Below the pieces are notes generated by a model. The model was given only the letters and a program-made list of their open reading frames with translations, was not told where the DNA came from and searched no databases. This document shows positions 9,276 through 19,016 of a stretch of 64,000 nucleotides of DNA, piece by piece; position 1 is the stretch's first letter; every line of letters begins with the position of its first letter. Made by a program: the position numbers and the translations under genes. Origin of the DNA: Pseudoprimorskyibacter insulae (GTDB lineage Bacteria; Pseudomonadota; Alphaproteobacteria; Rhodobacterales; Rhodobacteraceae); assembly GCF_900302505.1 (NCBI RefSeq), contig NZ_OMOJ01000001.1:186001-250000 (forward strand), given 5' to 3'.

Positions 9276-12023
9276 ATGCCCGACAACCTTGTCGCGGCAC
9301 CCTATGACATCTTTGACCGCGATCAGGTTCGTTCGGATCTGCTTTCGGCGTGCCAAGACCACAAGGAGGAGCGCGACCGCCGCACGGCGGTCGTTGCGAT
9401 CCTGCGTGAGGCGCAGGACAATGCCCGCGATGCCATCCAAAAGGCCTTTGCCCGCGTCCCGTACCGGTCGCGTGAGGTAACGCGATCCTACACTTGGGTG
9501 ATGGACTGTATCGTCACGCTGGTTTGGGAAGTATCTTCGCAAGTGTTCCACCCGCTGGCCAACCCGACCGAGGGCGAGCGCGTCGCGATTTTTGCTGTCG
9601 GCGGCTACGGGCGCGGCGAAATGGCCCCGCATTCGGACGTCGATCTGCTGTTCTTGACCCCCTATAAAATCACCCCTTGGGCCGAGAGCGTCATTGAGTC
9701 GATGCTCTATATTATGTGGGATCTGAAGTTGAAGGTTGGGCATTCGTCGCGGACCATCAAGGATTGCATCCGCCTTGGCGGAGAAGATTTCACCATCCGC
9801 ACCGCGATGCTGGAACATCGTTTTCTGACCGGCCACACGCCCCTTTCGGATGAATTGGACACCCGCCTGTGGAAAGAACTGTTTCGCGGGACCGAAAAAG
9901 AGTTCGTCGCGGCCAAGCTGGAAGAACGCTCGGCCCGGCACCGCAAACAGGGCGGCCAGCGCTATATGGTCGAACCGAACGTGAAGGAAGGCAAAGGCGG
10001 TCTGCGCGATTTGCAGTCGCTGTTCTGGATCACCAAATACGTCTATCACACCGACGATACGCGCGAATTGGTGCGCAAGGGCGTGTTCCGCCCCGAAGAA
10101 TATGACACCTTCGTCAAGGCCGAGGAATTCCTGTGGGCCGTGCGCTGTCATCTGCACTTGATTGCCGACCGCCCGACCGAACAATTGACCTTTGATATGC
10201 AGGTCGCCGTGGCCGAGCGTATGGGCTATGCCGATAAGGGCGGGCGCCGTGCGGTTGAATGGTTCATGCAGGCCTATTTCCGCCATGCCACCACCGTTGG
10301 CGATCTGACCCGCATTCTGCTGACCTCGCTTGAGGCGGACCACACCAAAGATGCGCCCTTGCTGGCCCGGTTCTTCAAACGTCGCCGCCCGACCAAGGCT
10401 GGCTACACCGTGGTCAACAACCGTCTGTCCATTGTGGACAAGCATGAATTTCTGGCCGACCGCATCAACATCCTGCGTCTGTTCGAAGAGGCCTTGCGCA
10501 CTGGGCTGTTGATCCACCCGGATGCCATGCGTCTGGTGAAGGCCAATCTGCACCTGATCGACGACAACCTGCGCAACGATAAAGGCGCGCAAAAGCTGTT
10601 CATGGATCTGATGCTGAAACAGGGCAATCCCGAACGCGCCCTGCGCCGGATGAACGAATTGGGCGTGCTGTCGGCCTTCATCCCCGAGTTTGAACCGATC
10701 GTGGCGATGATGCAGTTCAACATGTATCACCACTACACGGTGGACGAACACACGATCCAATGCATTCGCCACCTGTCGGAGATCGAACATGGTGAGCTGA
10801 TCGAAGAACTGCCCGTCGCCAGCTCGATCCTTGAAGAAGGCGTCAACCGCAAGGTGATTTACGCCGCGCTGTTGCTGCATGACATCGGCAAGGGTCGGGA
10901 CGAGGACCATTCGATCTTGGGGGCCAAGATCGCCCGCAAGGTCGCGCCGCGTCTGGGGCTGAACAAGCAAGAAAGCGAAACGGTCGAATGGCTGGTGCGG
11001 CACCATCTTGTCATGTCGGACACCGCGCAAAAGCGTGACATCGCCGACCCGCGCACGGTGCGCGATTTCGCCAAGGCGGTGAAGACCCGCGAACGTCTGG
11101 ATCTGCTGTGCGTTCTGACGGTTTGCGATATTCGCGGTGTGGGTCCGGGCACTTGGAACAACTGGAAAGCCGCGTTGCTGCGCGCGCTTTATCGCCAGAC
11201 CCGCCGCGCCTTGGAAAACGGCATGGAGGAGCTGAACCGCGAAAATCGTGGGACAGAGGCCAAAGCCGCGCTGCGCGAAGTGCTGTCCGACTGGGATCCT
11301 AAAGACGTGCGCGCCGAAACCGCGCGGCACTACCCGCCCTATTGGCAAGGTCTGCATGTCACCGCGCATGAGGTGTTCGCACGCCTGCTGCACGATATCA
11401 AAGACAGCGAAGTCAGCATCGACATTCACCCCGACGAAGACCGGGACGCGACCCGCGCCTGCTTTGTGCTGGCCGATCACCCCGGTATCTTTTCGCGGCT
11501 GGCGGGGGCGGTGGCCCTTGTTGGGGCGAACGTGGTGGATGCCCGTACTTTCACCTCGAAAGACGGCTACGCCACGGCGGCTTTCTGGATTCAGGATGCC
11601 GACGGCCACCCCTATGAGGCCAGCCGCATCCCCCGTCTGCGCGATATGATCCGCAAGACGTTGAAAGGCGAAGTTGTTGCCCGCGACGCGATCAAAGACA
11701 AAGACAAGCTGAAAAAGCGCGAACAGGCCTTCAATGTGCCGACGACCGTGCTGTTCGACAACGATGGGTCAGACATCTACACGATTATCGAAGTGGATAC
11801 GCGCGACCGTCCGGGCCTGCTCTATGATCTGACGCGGACGCTGGCCAACAACAATGTCTATATCGCCAGCGCGGTCATCGCGACCTATGGCGAACAGGTC
11901 GTCGATAGCTTCTACGTCAAGGACATGTTCGGGCTGAAGTTCTATTCGGGCAGCAAACAAAAGGCGCTTGAAAAGAAACTGCGGGACGCCATCAGCGAAG
12001 GTGCGAAACGGGCGCAATCTTGA
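9276..12023 (+). CDS. glnD: bifunctional uridylyltransferase / uridylyl-removing enzyme (PII modifying)
   Basis: Senses glutamine and adds or removes UMP on the PII proteins GlnB and GlnK, setting nitrogen regulation. From the ATG at 9276 it has 915 residues. The nucleotidyltransferase domain has GGYGRGEMAPHSDVDLLFL with the metal-binding SDxD. The GlnD linker follows (NVKEGKGGLRDLQ). The HD hydrolase domain has AALLLHDIGKGRDEDHS. Two ACT domains end the protein: one from LADHPGIFSRLAGAVALVGA, one from VDTRDRPGLLYDLTRTLANN. The frame is open from TTG 9216, which would overlap the lipoprotein gene by 41 bases. Neither start has a convincing ribosome site; I prefer the ATG. Confidence 0.95.
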   Translation: MPDNLVAAPYDIFDRDQVRSDLLSACQDHKEERDRRTAVVAILREAQDNARDAIQKAFARVPYRSREVTRSYTWVMDCIVTLVWEVSSQVFHPLANPTEGERVAIFAVGGYGRGEMAPHSDVDLLFLTPYKITPWAESVIESMLYIMWDLKLKVGHSSRTIKDCIRLGGEDFTIRTAMLEHRFLTGHTPLSDELDTRLWKELFRGTEKEFVAAKLEERSARHRKQGGQRYMVEPNVKEGKGGLRDLQSLFWITKYVYHTDDTRELVRKGVFRPEEYDTFVKAEEFLWAVRCHLHLIADRPTEQLTFDMQVAVAERMGYADKGGRRAVEWFMQAYFRHATTVGDLTRILLTSLEADHTKDAPLLARFFKRRRPTKAGYTVVNNRLSIVDKHEFLADRINILRLFEEALRTGLLIHPDAMRLVKANLHLIDDNLRNDKGAQKLFMDLMLKQGNPERALRRMNELGVLSAFIPEFEPIVAMMQFNMYHHYTVDEHTIQCIRHLSEIEHGELIEELPVASSILEEGVNRKVIYAALLLHDIGKGRDEDHSILGAKIARKVAPRLGLNKQESETVEWLVRHHLVMSDTAQKRDIADPRTVRDFAKAVKTRERLDLLCVLTVCDIRGVGPGTWNNWKAALLRALYRQTRRALENGMEELNRENRGTEAKAALREVLSDWDPKDVRAETARHYPPYWQGLHVTAHEVFARLLHDIKDSEVSIDIHPDEDRDATRACFVLADHPGIFSRLAGAVALVGANVVDARTFTSKDGYATAAFWIQDADGHPYEASRIPRLRDMIRKTLKGEVVARDAIKDKDKLKKREQAFNVPTTVLFDNDGSDIYTIIEVDTRDRPGLLYDLTRTLANNNVYIASAVIATYGEQVVDSFYVKDMFGLKFYSGSKQKALEKKLRDAISEGAKRAQS

Positions 12024-12102
12024 TGCAATTCGCTTTCGCGCGTGTTGGTGATCGGCTAATCCTGCCCACCGTAGTGTCTCGTAACTCTGAGGTCTTGCGC
12101 TC

Positions 12103-13650
12103 ATGAAACCGATTCGGCTGTTTAAAGGCGTTTTGACCGTCGGGTTCTGGACCTTGATGAGCCGCGTGCTTGGCGTTGTCCGGGAAATCCTGATCCTGGC
12201 CCTTGTGGGGCCGGGGCCTATCATGGACGCCTTTGTTGCCGCGTTCCGCCTGCCCAATATGTTCCGCCGGTTCTTTGCCGAAGGTGCGTTCAACGCGGCC
12301 TTTGTGCCGATGTTTTCCAAAAAGATGGAAGGCGGCGAAGACCCGATGGGCTTTGCCCGCGATGCGATGAACGGTCTGGCGCTGGTACTGATTGTGCTCA
12401 GTGCGTTGGCGATGATCTTCATGCCCGCGATGGTCTGGGCCACGGCGGGCGGGTTTGGCGAAGACACGCGGTTCGATCTGACGGTCGGATATGGCCGGAT
12501 CGTGTTTCCCTATATTTTCTTCATCTCGTTGGCGGCGCTGTTTTCCGGTGCGCTGAACGCCGTGGGCCGGTTCGCGGCTGCGGCTGCTGCGCCGGTGCTG
12601 CTTAATATCTTTGTCATCACCGCGATGCTGGTGGCCAACAAGATGGGCGAGCCGGTGATCAAGGCGCTGATCTGGGCCGTGCCGGTTTCGGGCATCGTGC
12701 AATTGGCCTTGGTCTGGGTCGCCGCGCATCGTGCAGACATCCGGCTAAAGCCGGGCCGTCCACGCTGGACGCCCGATATGCGCCGATTGGTGCGTGTCGC
12801 CATTCCGGCGGGTCTGGCGGGCGGTGTGATGCAGATCAACCTGCTGGTTGGTCAGCAGGTCGCCAGCTATTTCGACAAAGCGGTTGGTTGGCTCTATGCC
12901 GCTGACCGGCTGTATCAGCTGCCGTTGGGCGTGGTGGGCATCGCGGTGGGCATCGTTCTGCTGCCCGATCTGTCGCGCCGCCTGAAGGCCCAAGACGACG
13001 CCGGGGCCAAAGCCGCCTTTTCCCGCGCGGGTGAACTTTCCCTGGCGCTGACCGTGCCCTGCGCCGTGGCGCTGGTGGTCATTCCGGGTCCGATCGTGTC
13101 GGTGCTGTTTGAGCGCGGGCAGACTTTGGCGGCGGATACGCTGGCCATTTCGATGGCCGTAGCGATCTATGGTCTGGGGCTGCCGGCCTTTGTGCTGCAA
13201 AAGGCGCTGCAACCGTTGTTCTTTGCCCGCGAAGACACCCGCACGCCGTTCCGCTATGCGCTGGTGGCCATGGCGGTGAATGCCGCTGTAGCGATTGGAT
13301 TGGCCCCGGTGGTTGGCTGGATTGCCCCGGCCATTGCCACCACTTTGGCCGGTTGGATCATGGTTGGCTTGCTAGCCATTGGCGGGCGCAAGCTGGGCGA
13401 TGTCGCCCGGTTTGACACGCGATTCCGCACCCGCGTTTGGCGCGTTTGCGCGGCCTCTGGCATTATGGGCGTCGCACTTTGGGCTGTTCTATGGGCGGTG
13501 CCGCAGATCTTTGCGATACCGGGATGGCGCTATCTGGCGCTGGCCGCGCTGATCGCCTTTGGATCGGTCGTCTACGGCGTGTCCGGGCAGGCGCTTGGGG
13601 CCTTCAGCATGGCCGAGTTGCGCGGGGTCGTGCGGCGGAACCGGCGTTAA
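12103..13650 (+). CDS. murJ: lipid II flippase MurJ
   Basis: Inner-membrane MOP-superfamily protein of 515 residues with about 14 hydrophobic segments. It moves the lipid-linked peptidoglycan precursor to the periplasmic face. The N-terminus has the MviN hallmark SRVLGVVREILILALVGPG, then DAFVAAFRLPNMFRRFFAEG and AFNAAFVPMF. Mid-protein LYAADRLYQLPLGVVGIAVG is also typical. It follows glnD by 79 bases. A glnD-murJ neighbourhood is common in this lineage. Its stop overlaps the stop of the convergent rhomboid-like gene. Confidence 0.96.
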   Translation: MKPIRLFKGVLTVGFWTLMSRVLGVVREILILALVGPGPIMDAFVAAFRLPNMFRRFFAEGAFNAAFVPMFSKKMEGGEDPMGFARDAMNGLALVLIVLSALAMIFMPAMVWATAGGFGEDTRFDLTVGYGRIVFPYIFFISLAALFSGALNAVGRFAAAAAAPVLLNIFVITAMLVANKMGEPVIKALIWAVPVSGIVQLALVWVAAHRADIRLKPGRPRWTPDMRRLVRVAIPAGLAGGVMQINLLVGQQVASYFDKAVGWLYAADRLYQLPLGVVGIAVGIVLLPDLSRRLKAQDDAGAKAAFSRAGELSLALTVPCAVALVVIPGPIVSVLFERGQTLAADTLAISMAVAIYGLGLPAFVLQKALQPLFFAREDTRTPFRYALVAMAVNAAVAIGLAPVVGWIAPAIATTLAGWIMVGLLAIGGRKLGDVARFDTRFRTRVWRVCAASGIMGVALWAVLWAVPQIFAIPGWRYLALAALIAFGSVVYGVSGQALGAFSMAELRGVVRRNRR

Positions 13651-14333
13651 TCGCGCCGGATCTTCCGCAGCAGCCCGGCCCAGCCGCCGTTGACCAGCGG
13701 CACGCTCAGCGCGAAGCCCGTCGCAAAGCCAAGGATATCGGCCAGCCAATCGTTCGCCCCGCCAAACAGCAGCCCGAACAGCAACTGAAGACCAACCAGA
13801 AACCCGATCAGCGTAAAGGCGCGGGCCTGCTGGCCACCGGTCTGTTTTAGCCGCACCCAAAGCATATAGGTGAACGTGCCAATCAACCCGTAGACCGCCG
13901 GGTAAGCCCCAATCAGCGGGGCGGGATTATCGAGGATCAGCCAATAGCCGGTCGCCCCCACAAAGGCCGAGGCGAAGTAAACGATCAGGGTCGAAACAGG
14001 CCCCATCGCCACCGAAACGAATTTTCCCATCGCCAGCAGGATGACCCCCGCGAACATCGCATGGGTGAATGACCCGTGGATAAAGGTGTAGGACACAAAC
14101 CGGATCAGCTGGTCCGCCGGATAGCGATGATTTTCGACCATCCAGTCAATGACATTGGGGGCAAAGGAATAGGCCTGCACCGCCTCAAGCCGCCAGCCAA
14201 CCGCAGTGGGGCCGCCAATCAGGCCGCGCGTCGCCAATCCGAATGCTGCCTCGATTCCGATCAACACAAGGAATAGGGCCACCACGACGGGTGGCATTGG
14301 CAGGATCGGGGCTTCTGTCTCTGGGCTGCTCAT
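13647..14333 (-). CDS. rhomboid-like membrane protein lacking the catalytic serine and histidine
   Basis: A 228-residue integral membrane protein with six or more hydrophobic segments and rhomboid spacing. The family HxxxxH-type segment is present (SYTFIHGSFTHAMF, residues 81-94). The catalytic loop, usually G-x-S-G, reads GAYPAVYG at 142-149, so Ser is replaced by Tyr and the following Gly by Pro. The histidine region in the last segments reads DWLADILGFATGF (195-207), with Asp where the active proteases have His. I therefore read it as an inactive rhomboid relative (iRhom/derlin-like in principle). The ATG at 14333 is chosen because upstream codons overlap trpS. It is divergent from trpS. 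Confidence 0.75.
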   Translation of the reverse strand: MSSPETEAPILPMPPVVVALFLVLIGIEAAFGLATRGLIGGPTAVGWRLEAVQAYSFAPNVIDWMVENHRYPADQLIRFVSYTFIHGSFTHAMFAGVILLAMGKFVSVAMGPVSTLIVYFASAFVGATGYWLILDNPAPLIGAYPAVYGLIGTFTYMLWVRLKQTGGQQARAFTLIGFLVGLQLLFGLLFGGANDWLADILGFATGFALSVPLVNGGWAGLLRKIRRD

Positions 14334-14409
14334 GTCAGGGCCTTTGCTTGACGGTCTTTCGCCCCATGGGTAAGCCACGATTACCCATAAATCCAGACGG
14401 AGACGCATT

Positions 14410-15450
14410 ATGACTGAGGGGGTCCAAACTCCTCCCGCCGCGACTGAGTTCAAACAGCGCGTGTTCTCGGGCATTCAGCCTTCGGGCAACCTAACCCTTG
14501 GCAACTACCTTGGCGCATTGAAGCGCTTTGTGGATTGGCAGGACAACGGCATCGAGACGATCTATTGCATGGTGGACATGCACGCGATCACCGTCTGGCA
14601 AGACCCCGAAGCGCTGCGCCGCCAAACGCGCGAACTGGCCGCCGGGTTCATTGCCTCGGGTCTTGATCCGCAAAAGTCGATCTTGTTCAACCAAAGCCAG
14701 GTTTCCGGCCATGCCGAGCTTGGCTGGATCTTCAACTGTGTCGCCCGCATGGGCTGGATGCAGCGGATGACCCAGTGGAAGGACAAGGCAGGCAAGAACA
14801 CGCAGAACGCCTCGCTTGGCCTGTTTGCCTATCCGGCGCTGATGGCGGCTGACATCCTTGTGTATCACGCGACCCACGTGCCCGTGGGCGAGGACCAGAA
14901 GCAGCATGTTGAGCTAACCCGCGATATCGCGATCAAGTTCAACCATGACTACAAGGTGGATTTTTTCCCGACGCCGGAACCGGTGATTGAGGGTGCGGCC
15001 ACCCGCGTCATGAGCCTGCGCGACGGAACCAAGAAGATGTCCAAGTCGGACCCGTCCGATGCCAGCCGCATCAACATGACCGACGACGCCGACGCCATCG
15101 CCCAGAAGATCCGCAAGGCCAAGACAGACCCGGACGGTTTGCCGTCTGAGGCTGAAGGGCTGGAAGGCCGCCCCGAGGCGCGCAATCTGGTGAACATCTA
15201 TGCCGCTTTGGCCGAAGTGTCGGTGGATGACGTGCTGCGCGATGTGGGCGGCAAGCAGTTCTCGGAGTTCAAACCGATGCTGGCCGACCTGGCAGTTGCC
15301 AAGCTGTCGCCGATCTCGACCGAGATGGCCCGCCTGATGCAGGCCCCCGAGGAGATTGACGCGATCCTTCGGAACGGTGGTGACAAGGCCCGCGCCATTG
15401 CCGAGCCGATCTTGAAAAAGACCTACGACATCGTCGGAATGGTCCGCTAA
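14410..15450 (+). CDS. trpS: tryptophan-tRNA ligase
   Basis: Class I aminoacyl-tRNA synthetase charging tRNA-Trp, 346 residues. The opening [18 protein letters not shown] contains the HIGH-equivalent (TLGNY). [10 protein letters not shown] near residue 215 is the KMSKS loop. [13 protein letters not shown] and the dimer-interface stretch are also typical. An ATG with weak upstream purines is used. A strong hairpin terminator follows immediately. The position after glnD-murJ is conserved in related genomes as far as I recall. Confidence 0.96.
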   Translation: MTEGVQTPPAATEFKQRVFSGIQPSGNLTLGNYLGALKRFVDWQDNGIETIYCMVDMHAITVWQDPEALRRQTRELAAGFIASGLDPQKSILFNQSQVSGHAELGWIFNCVARMGWMQRMTQWKDKAGKNTQNASLGLFAYPALMAADILVYHATHVPVGEDQKQHVELTRDIAIKFNHDYKVDFFPTPEPVIEGAATRVMSLRDGTKKMSKSDPSDASRINMTDDADAIAQKIRKAKTDPDGLPSEAEGLEGRPEARNLVNIYAALAEVSVDDVLRDVGGKQFSEFKPMLADLAVAKLSPISTEMARLMQAPEEIDAILRNGGDKARAIAEPILKKTYDIVGMVR

Positions 15451-15452
15451 CG

Positions 15453-15480
15453 AAAACGCCCCGGAAAGCCGGGGCGTTTT
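15453..15480. terminator. bidirectional rho-independent terminator between trpS and the EamA gene
   Basis: Arms ACGCCCCGG and CCGGGGCGT enclose AAAG, flanked by AAAA on the left and TTTT on the right. The hairpin can end trpS on the plus strand and the convergent transporter gene on the minus strand. Confidence 0.9.
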
Positions 15481-16392
15481 TCATTTCCGCTTGGCCGCTT
15501 TGCGTTCGCGGTGAAGGGTGTAAAGGCCCGATGCCATGATAATGCCGCACCCCAAGAACGTCCAACTATCTGGCAGGTCGCTATAGACGACAAAGCCGTA
15601 GAAGGTGGCCCACAGGATCAGCGAATAGTGCAGGGGCGCCAGAACCACCGCCTCGCCTATGTCCAACGCGCGAATAACCAGCACCTCGCCCAATCCGGCG
15701 GTTGCTGCCAAGCCAAACAGCAAGGCCACGGTCTGATAATCAGGAATTGGCACCCAGACAAAGGGCAGCGCGACGGACAGGATCGCCGTCATTGTCAGCG
15801 CGGTATAGGCAACCGTGGTGATGACCGGGTCAGCGCCGCTTAGCCAGCGCGACAGGATTTGCCGCAGCGAAAAGAACGAGGCCGCAGCGACGACCAAAAA
15901 GATCGCCGGATGGAACACCCCCGCGCCGGGGCGGATCACGATCAGCATCCCGACAAAGCCAATGGACACAGCGACCCAGCGGCGGATGCCGACCTTTTCG
16001 CGTAGCACAAGCGCGCCCAAGATTGTCACCATAAACGGGGCGATAAACGACACCGCCACCGCATCGGCCAGTGGCACGTAGGTGATTGCAATCGTAAAGC
16101 AGCAGGCCGAGGCCACCGCCGTCACGCCGCGCGAAATCTGAAGGACCGGGTTCTTGCTGCGCAGAATGTGCAGGCCTTTGACGGCAAGGATCAGCAGGAT
16201 CCCCAGCACAAGACCGGATTGGCGGAACCAGACAATCTGAAACGGGTTCAGCGTTTCGGTCAGAACCTTGGACTGAATATCGCAAGCCGCAAATGAAAAG
16301 AACCCAAGGGCCATAAGGCCGATGGCACGCATATTCTGCGTCTCACGCGGGGGCGGGGCCGAATGGATCGGCGCCGTATTGGTGGGGGGCAT
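15481..16392 (-). CDS. EamA/RhaT-family (DMT superfamily) membrane transporter
   Basis: Ten-helix drug/metabolite-type permease of 303 residues, made of two EamA repeats. The first is ALGFFSFAACDIQSKVL through ALVLREKVGIRRWVAVSIGF, where the E-K/R-rich turn before the last helix of the repeat is typical. The second is from AIFLVVAAASFFSLRQILSR. A basic tail ends the protein. Substrate cannot be told from sequence; family members export amino acids or metabolites or import S-adenosylmethionine. MRAIG at 16332 is a possible alternative start, since residues 1-20 are polar and proline-rich. Confidence 0.85.
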   Translation of the reverse strand: MPPTNTAPIHSAPPPRETQNMRAIGLMALGFFSFAACDIQSKVLTETLNPFQIVWFRQSGLVLGILLILAVKGLHILRSKNPVLQISRGVTAVASACCFTIAITYVPLADAVAVSFIAPFMVTILGALVLREKVGIRRWVAVSIGFVGMLIVIRPGAGVFHPAIFLVVAAASFFSLRQILSRWLSGADPVITTVAYTALTMTAILSVALPFVWVPIPDYQTVALLFGLAATAGLGEVLVIRALDIGEAVVLAPLHYSLILWATFYGFVVYSDLPDSWTFLGCGIIMASGLYTLHRERKAAKRK

Positions 16393-16527
16393 TTGTCTAG
16401 ACCGACTTGAATGAACTGGTACACCAAATCAACAATTTGAGAGCACGTCAAAGGATAAAGTCAGAGATGCTGCCCTTTTATGGCTAAGTCCGCTGCGGTG
16501 CGGCGTAAAATTATTGGTAGCGCAGTG

Positions 16528-16556
16528 TTGACTCGGGCTTGGGGCCTCCTTAGCTA
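16528..16556 (+). promoter_or_regulatory. candidate housekeeping promoter of groESL
   Basis: TTGACT (16528-16533) and TAGCTA (16551-16556) are separated by 17 bases. The -35 is close to consensus, the -10 poor. Its position directly upstream of the CIRCE element, so that the element covers the start point, supports it. Confidence 0.5.
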
Positions 16557-16563
16557 TGCGCCG

Positions 16564-16590
16564 TTAGCACTCAACATGGGTGAGTGCTAA
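16564..16590. promoter_or_regulatory. CIRCE operator (HrcA-binding site) of groESL
   Basis: A perfect copy of the CIRCE inverted repeat, TTAGCACTC (16564-16572), nine bases, GAGTGCTAA (16582-16590), lies 54 bases upstream of the groES ATG. HrcA binds this element and represses chaperonin transcription, with GroEL feedback on HrcA. The hrcA gene is not in this window. Confidence 0.97.
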
Positions 16591-16644
16591 CGGCCCTGAA
16601 GGCGGGGCCATAAATTGGAAAACTTTGAGTAAGGAGACTCGAAG

Positions 16645-16932
16645 ATGGCATTTAAACCGCTTCATGACCGCGTGCTGGTTCGCCGTACCGAAGGCGAAGA
16701 AAAAACTGCTGGTGGCCTGATCATCCCCGATAGCGCCAAAGAAAAGCCGGCAGAAGGCGTGGTTGTCGCGTGTGGCGAAGGCGCACGTAAGGACAGCGGC
16801 GAGCTGATCGAGATGGCCGTTAAAGAAGGCGACAACATTCTGTTCGGCAAATGGTCGGGCACGGAAGTCACCGTTAACGGCGAAGAGCTGCTGATCATGA
16901 AGGAAAGCGACATCCTCGGCATCATCGCCTGA
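16645..16932 (+). CDS. groES: co-chaperonin GroES
   Basis: The 10-kDa lid of the GroEL chaperonin, 95 residues, standard length. It opens [20 protein letters not shown], has the mobile loop [18 protein letters not shown] that docks on GroEL, and the dome/base strands [21 protein letters not shown] strong ribosome site (AAGGAGA) precedes the ATG. It is transcribed with groEL, 46 bases downstream, under CIRCE control. Confidence 0.98.
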   Translation: MAFKPLHDRVLVRRTEGEEKTAGGLIIPDSAKEKPAEGVVVACGEGARKDSGELIEMAVKEGDNILFGKWSGTEVTVNGEELLIMKESDILGIIA

Positions 16933-16960
16933 GATCGCCCCTTCCCAGAGCAAAACATAA

Positions 16961-18625
<1,665 letters not shown>

Positions 18626-18649
18626 TCATCCGGCCATCGGCTGAATTTG

Positions 18650-18681
18650 GCGGGCGTCCCATTTGGGGCGCCCGTTTTCAT
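18650..18681 (+). terminator. rho-independent terminator of groESL
   Basis: Arms CGGGCG(TCCC) and (GGGG)CGCCCG enclose ATTT and are followed by TTTTCATTT. It starts 25 bases after the groEL stop. Confidence 0.8.
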
Positions 18682-19016
18682 TTGCGTATTTGGAAAAAGA
18701 AGACGCGCAAAGGCGGGCTGTTCCCGTGGTGCATTGCCGATCTGCACGCGGCGCATATGGCGCGGTTTTCAGCGAATAAAAATGCCTGTGCCATATTTTC
18801 AGGCCGTTCCCCACATCAGACTGAAAAGACCGGCAAAGCGGTGATATTGTTCCAAACTTGCCCCCATGATCAGGACCAACAGTCGAGGTGCCCCCCCATC
18901 ACAGGGGGAATGGTGCGATGTAATGCGCCTTGACCTCGTGCGGTTGCACCTTTAGCCCGCGCCGAAGTTATTGACCGCCCAGAGCGCAGATCCAGACAAG
19001 AGAACCGGACGCGACC
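18682..19016. other. non-coding stretch between groESL and sat-cysC, with a foldable leader
   Basis: No convincing protein-length gene. The last third can fold. CGAGGT (18884-18889) pairs with ACCTCG (18933-18938), enclosing two hairpins: CCCCC/GGGGG at 18893-18908 and GGTGC/GCGCC at 18912-18929. AGGTGC (18886-18891) can pair instead with GCACCT (18946-18951), which would break the first pairing. A 29-codon frame (ATG 18867, TAG 18952-18954) with one Cys codon runs through the structure but has no ribosome site; its last ten codons, from ATG 18923, lie 14 bases after a GGGGG run. This may be a regulatory leader of sat-cysC. It matches no riboswitch I recognise. Confidence 0.4.

Noticed and set aside
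8940..11609. 889-codon open frame on the minus strand opposite glnD
   Set aside because: It is an antisense shadow: glnD on the plus strand has full domain motifs, and high-GC codon bias leaves the opposite frame open. The minus-strand translation is His/Gln/Arg-rich with no family motif.
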